Shown piece after piece: positions 62,618 through 64,000 of a stretch of DNA of 64,000 nucleotides. Numbering within the stretch: position 1 is the stretch's first letter; the number at the start of each line of letters is the position of its first letter. The notes beneath the pieces are model-generated. The model was not told where the DNA came from. It saw only the letters and a list, made by a program, of their open reading frames with translations, and did no database searches. The position numbers were made by a program, and so were the translations under genes. Source of the DNA: Saccharopolyspora rectivirgula DSM 43747 (lineage in GTDB: Bacteria; Actinomycetota; Actinomycetes; Mycobacteriales; Pseudonocardiaceae); NCBI RefSeq assembly GCF_000497205.1, contig NZ_AYJW01000009.1, positions 20,314 through 84,313 on the forward strand, given 5' to 3'.

Positions 62618-64000
62618 TCAGCGCGCTTCCAGGCGGATCACCACCGACTTCGACGCCGGGGTGTTGGAGATCTCGCCCACCGAGTCCAGCGGCACCAGGG
62701 CGTTCGCCTCCGGGTAGTAGGCCGCCGCGCACCCCTTCGGAGTGGGGTAGCTGACCAGGCGGAACGACGGCGCCCGGCGCTCCTGCTGCTTTCCGTCCGA
62801 TGTGGTCCACTCCGAGACCACGTCGACGACTTGGCCGTCCCGGAAGCCCAACTCCTCCAGGTCTTCCGAGTTCACCAGCACCACTCGGCGGCCGCCCTCG
62901 ATGCCGCGGTATCGGTCGGACAGGCCGTAGATCGTGGTGTTGTACTGGTCGTGGCTGCGCATGGTCTGCAGCAGCAGCCGGCCTTCGGGGATGTGCAGCT
63001 TCTCCGGAACGTTGACGGTGAAGTTCGCCTTGCCCGTGCTGGTCGGGAAGGTGCGGGAGTCCCGCGGCGGGTGCGGCAGCACGAACCCGTCCGGCTGGCG
63101 GACTTTGCGGTTGTAGTCGGCGCACCCGGGGACGACGTTGGCGATGTGCTCGCGGATCGTGTCGTAGTCGCGCTCGAACTCCTCCCACGGCACCGGGTGG
63201 TCCGAGCCGAGCAGGTGCCGGGCGAGCCGGCTGATGATGGCCACTTCCGACAGCAGGTGCTGGGAGGCCGGGGCCAGGCGCCCGCGCGAGGCGTGCACCA
63301 CGGACATCGAGTCCTCGACCGTGACGAACTGCGGCCCGGAGGCCTGCACGTCCCGTTCGGTGCGGCCGAGGGTCGGCAGGATCAGCGCGGTCTTGCCGGG
63401 CGTGACGTGCGAGCGGTTGAGCTTGGTGGAGATCTGCACGGTCAGCTCGCAGCTGCGCAACGCCTCGGAGGTGGCGCCGGTGTCCGGGCTGGCGGCGACG
63501 AAGTTCCCGCCCAGGCCGATGAACGCCTTCACCTTGCCTTCGCGCATCGCCCGGATGGAATCCACAGTGTCCAGACCGTGGTGCCGGGGCGACTTGATGC
63601 CGAACTCCGCGTCGAGGGCGTCCAAGAAGGAGTCCGGCATCTTCTCCCAGATGCCCATCGTCCGGTCGCCCTGCACGTTGGAGTGCCCGCGCACCGGGCA
63701 CAGCCCGGCCCCGGGCTTGCCGATCATGCCGCGCAGCAGCGCGAGGTTCACGATCTCCCGGATCGTCGGCACGCTCTTCTTGTGCTGGGTGAGGCCCATC
63801 GCCCAGCAGAACACGGTCCGCTCGGAACGCATCAGCATCCCGGCGATCCGCTCCACCTGCTGCTGGGGCAGGCCGGTCACCTGCTCGACCTCTTGCCAGT
63901 CGACGTCGCCGGCCTGGGCGGCGAACTCCTCGTAGCCGTGCGTGTGGTCGCCCTGCACGTTGGAGTGCCCGCGCACCGGGCACAGCCCGGCCCCGGGCTT
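62618..64000 (-). CDS. FdhF/YdeP-family molybdopterin oxidoreductase (C-terminal part, runs off the window)
   Basis: The last 460 residues of a bis-MGD molybdoenzyme. Family motifs are FCWAMGLTQHKKSVPTIREI, GAGLCPVRGHSNVQGDRTMG, AFIGLGGNFVAASPD and a molydopterin dinucleotide-binding domain from about residue 320 of the visible part (LLQTMRSHDQYNTTIYG). The family includes formate dehydrogenase-H-like and YdeP enzymes. The 5' end is outside. The segment GAGLCPVRGHSNVQGD appears twice, 94 codons apart, and the upper copy runs into the window edge. The frame stays open throughout. FdhD, encoded nearby, is its likely sulfuration partner. Confidence 0.88.
   Translation of the reverse strand, partial: KPGAGLCPVRGHSNVQGDHTHGYEEFAAQAGDVDWQEVEQVTGLPQQQVERIAGMLMRSERTVFCWAMGLTQHKKSVPTIREIVNLALLRGMIGKPGAGLCPVRGHSNVQGDRTMGIWEKMPDSFLDALDAEFGIKSPRHHGLDTVDSIRAMREGKVKAFIGLGGNFVAASPDTGATSEALRSCELTVQISTKLNRSHVTPGKTALILPTLGRTERDVQASGPQFVTVEDSMSVVHASRGRLAPASQHLLSEVAIISRLARHLLGSDHPVPWEEFERDYDTIREHIANVVPGCADYNRKVRQPDGFVLPHPPRDSRTFPTSTGKANFTVNVPEKLHIPEGRLLLQTMRSHDQYNTTIYGLSDRYRGIEGGRRVVLVNSEDLEELGFRDGQVVDVVSEWTTSDGKQQERRAPSFRLVSYPTPKGCAAAYYPEANALVPLDSVGEISNTPASKSVVIRLEAR
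63664..64000 (-). repeat. Direct repeat of at least 55 bp within the molybdoenzyme gene
   Basis: Bases 63664-63718 are repeated exactly at 63946-64000, an offset of 282 bases (94 codons, in frame). The second copy is cut by the end of the window, so the full length of the duplication is not visible. It starts GGTCGCCCTGCACGTTGGAG. Confidence 0.9.

Noticed and set aside
62550..63983. A 477-codon minus-strand frame overlapping the molybdoenzyme
   Set aside because: It is a +1 shadow of the real frame, which carries all family motifs. It shows the same duplicated segment only because the DNA is duplicated.

Overview
The window is high-GC DNA with dense, short-spaced genes, many GTG starts and GGAGG-type ribosome sites. 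It looks like chromosomal sequence from a mycolic-acid-free actinobacterium of the Pseudonocardiales, Saccharopolyspora/Amycolatopsis-like. I infer the taxon from gene content (GDH-180 glutamate dehydrogenase, ClpP1/ClpP2/ClpX, GlbO, DUF3558, EspC-like and PIG-L proteins), not from a search.

Layout. (1) 1-4918: an iron-box-preceded siderophore pair (siderophore-interacting reductase, amino-acid N-hydroxylase), a luciferase-like monooxygenase, a DUF3817 membrane protein and heme O synthase ctaB. (2) 4972-12158: an MHS-family transporter, a PIG-L deacetylase, an orphan GAP1-type conflict-system protein, an Rv1733c-like membrane protein, a YdcF protein, tRNA-Arg(TCT) and a DUF3558 lipoprotein. 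(3) 12249-36288: a CopD-CtaG fusion, then a block that, from memory, keeps the order of Mycobacterium tuberculosis Rv2477c to Rv2466c: ettA, gdh, thioesterase, a Rv2474c-like protein, an alpha-glucosidase remnant, glbO, an HNH protein, ctaJ, DUF5130, pepN and a DsbA-like protein. (4) 36388-48548: an insertion in that syntenic order. It holds aldehyde dehydrogenase, endonuclease V, a polymorphic toxin cassette and a metallo-beta-lactamase-fold hydrolase. (5) 48674-58398: the conserved order resumes with rpiB and nei2, then two tRNAs, tig, clpP1, clpP2 and clpX. (6) 58480-64000: two alpha/beta hydrolases and a formate/oxalate module (fdhD, OFA antiporter with its 33-residue partner, FdhF/YdeP-type molybdoenzyme running off the end).

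The most system-like region is the minus-strand cassette 47321-38532. An EspC-like type VII substrate is followed by a 1368-residue toxin. The toxin has a WXG/PPE-like N-terminus, a long Pro/Ser/Arg linker with a 16-residue repeat, a putative caspase/C80-like self-cleaving domain and a GGH-motif nuclease tip. After the toxin comes a row of immunity-type genes: two YezG-like, one SUKH, two Imm49 and one MORN-type. The first immunity gene overlaps the toxin stop codon (ATGA). The lower GC of the toxin tip and immunity genes against the very GC-rich toxin body suggests tip exchange and accumulated orphan immunity genes.

Other points worth a second look: a compact GH13 protein that has lost all three catalytic carboxylates; an Rv2466c-type DsbA protein with CPFA instead of CPWC; an in-frame 282-bp duplication inside the molybdoenzyme gene at the window edge; and a 63-residue ORF with three GVRIS repeats. 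Cytochrome-oxidase functions recur (ctaB, CtaG domain, CtaJ), as do redox and proteostasis genes. All family assignments come from reading motifs by eye; no database search was run.
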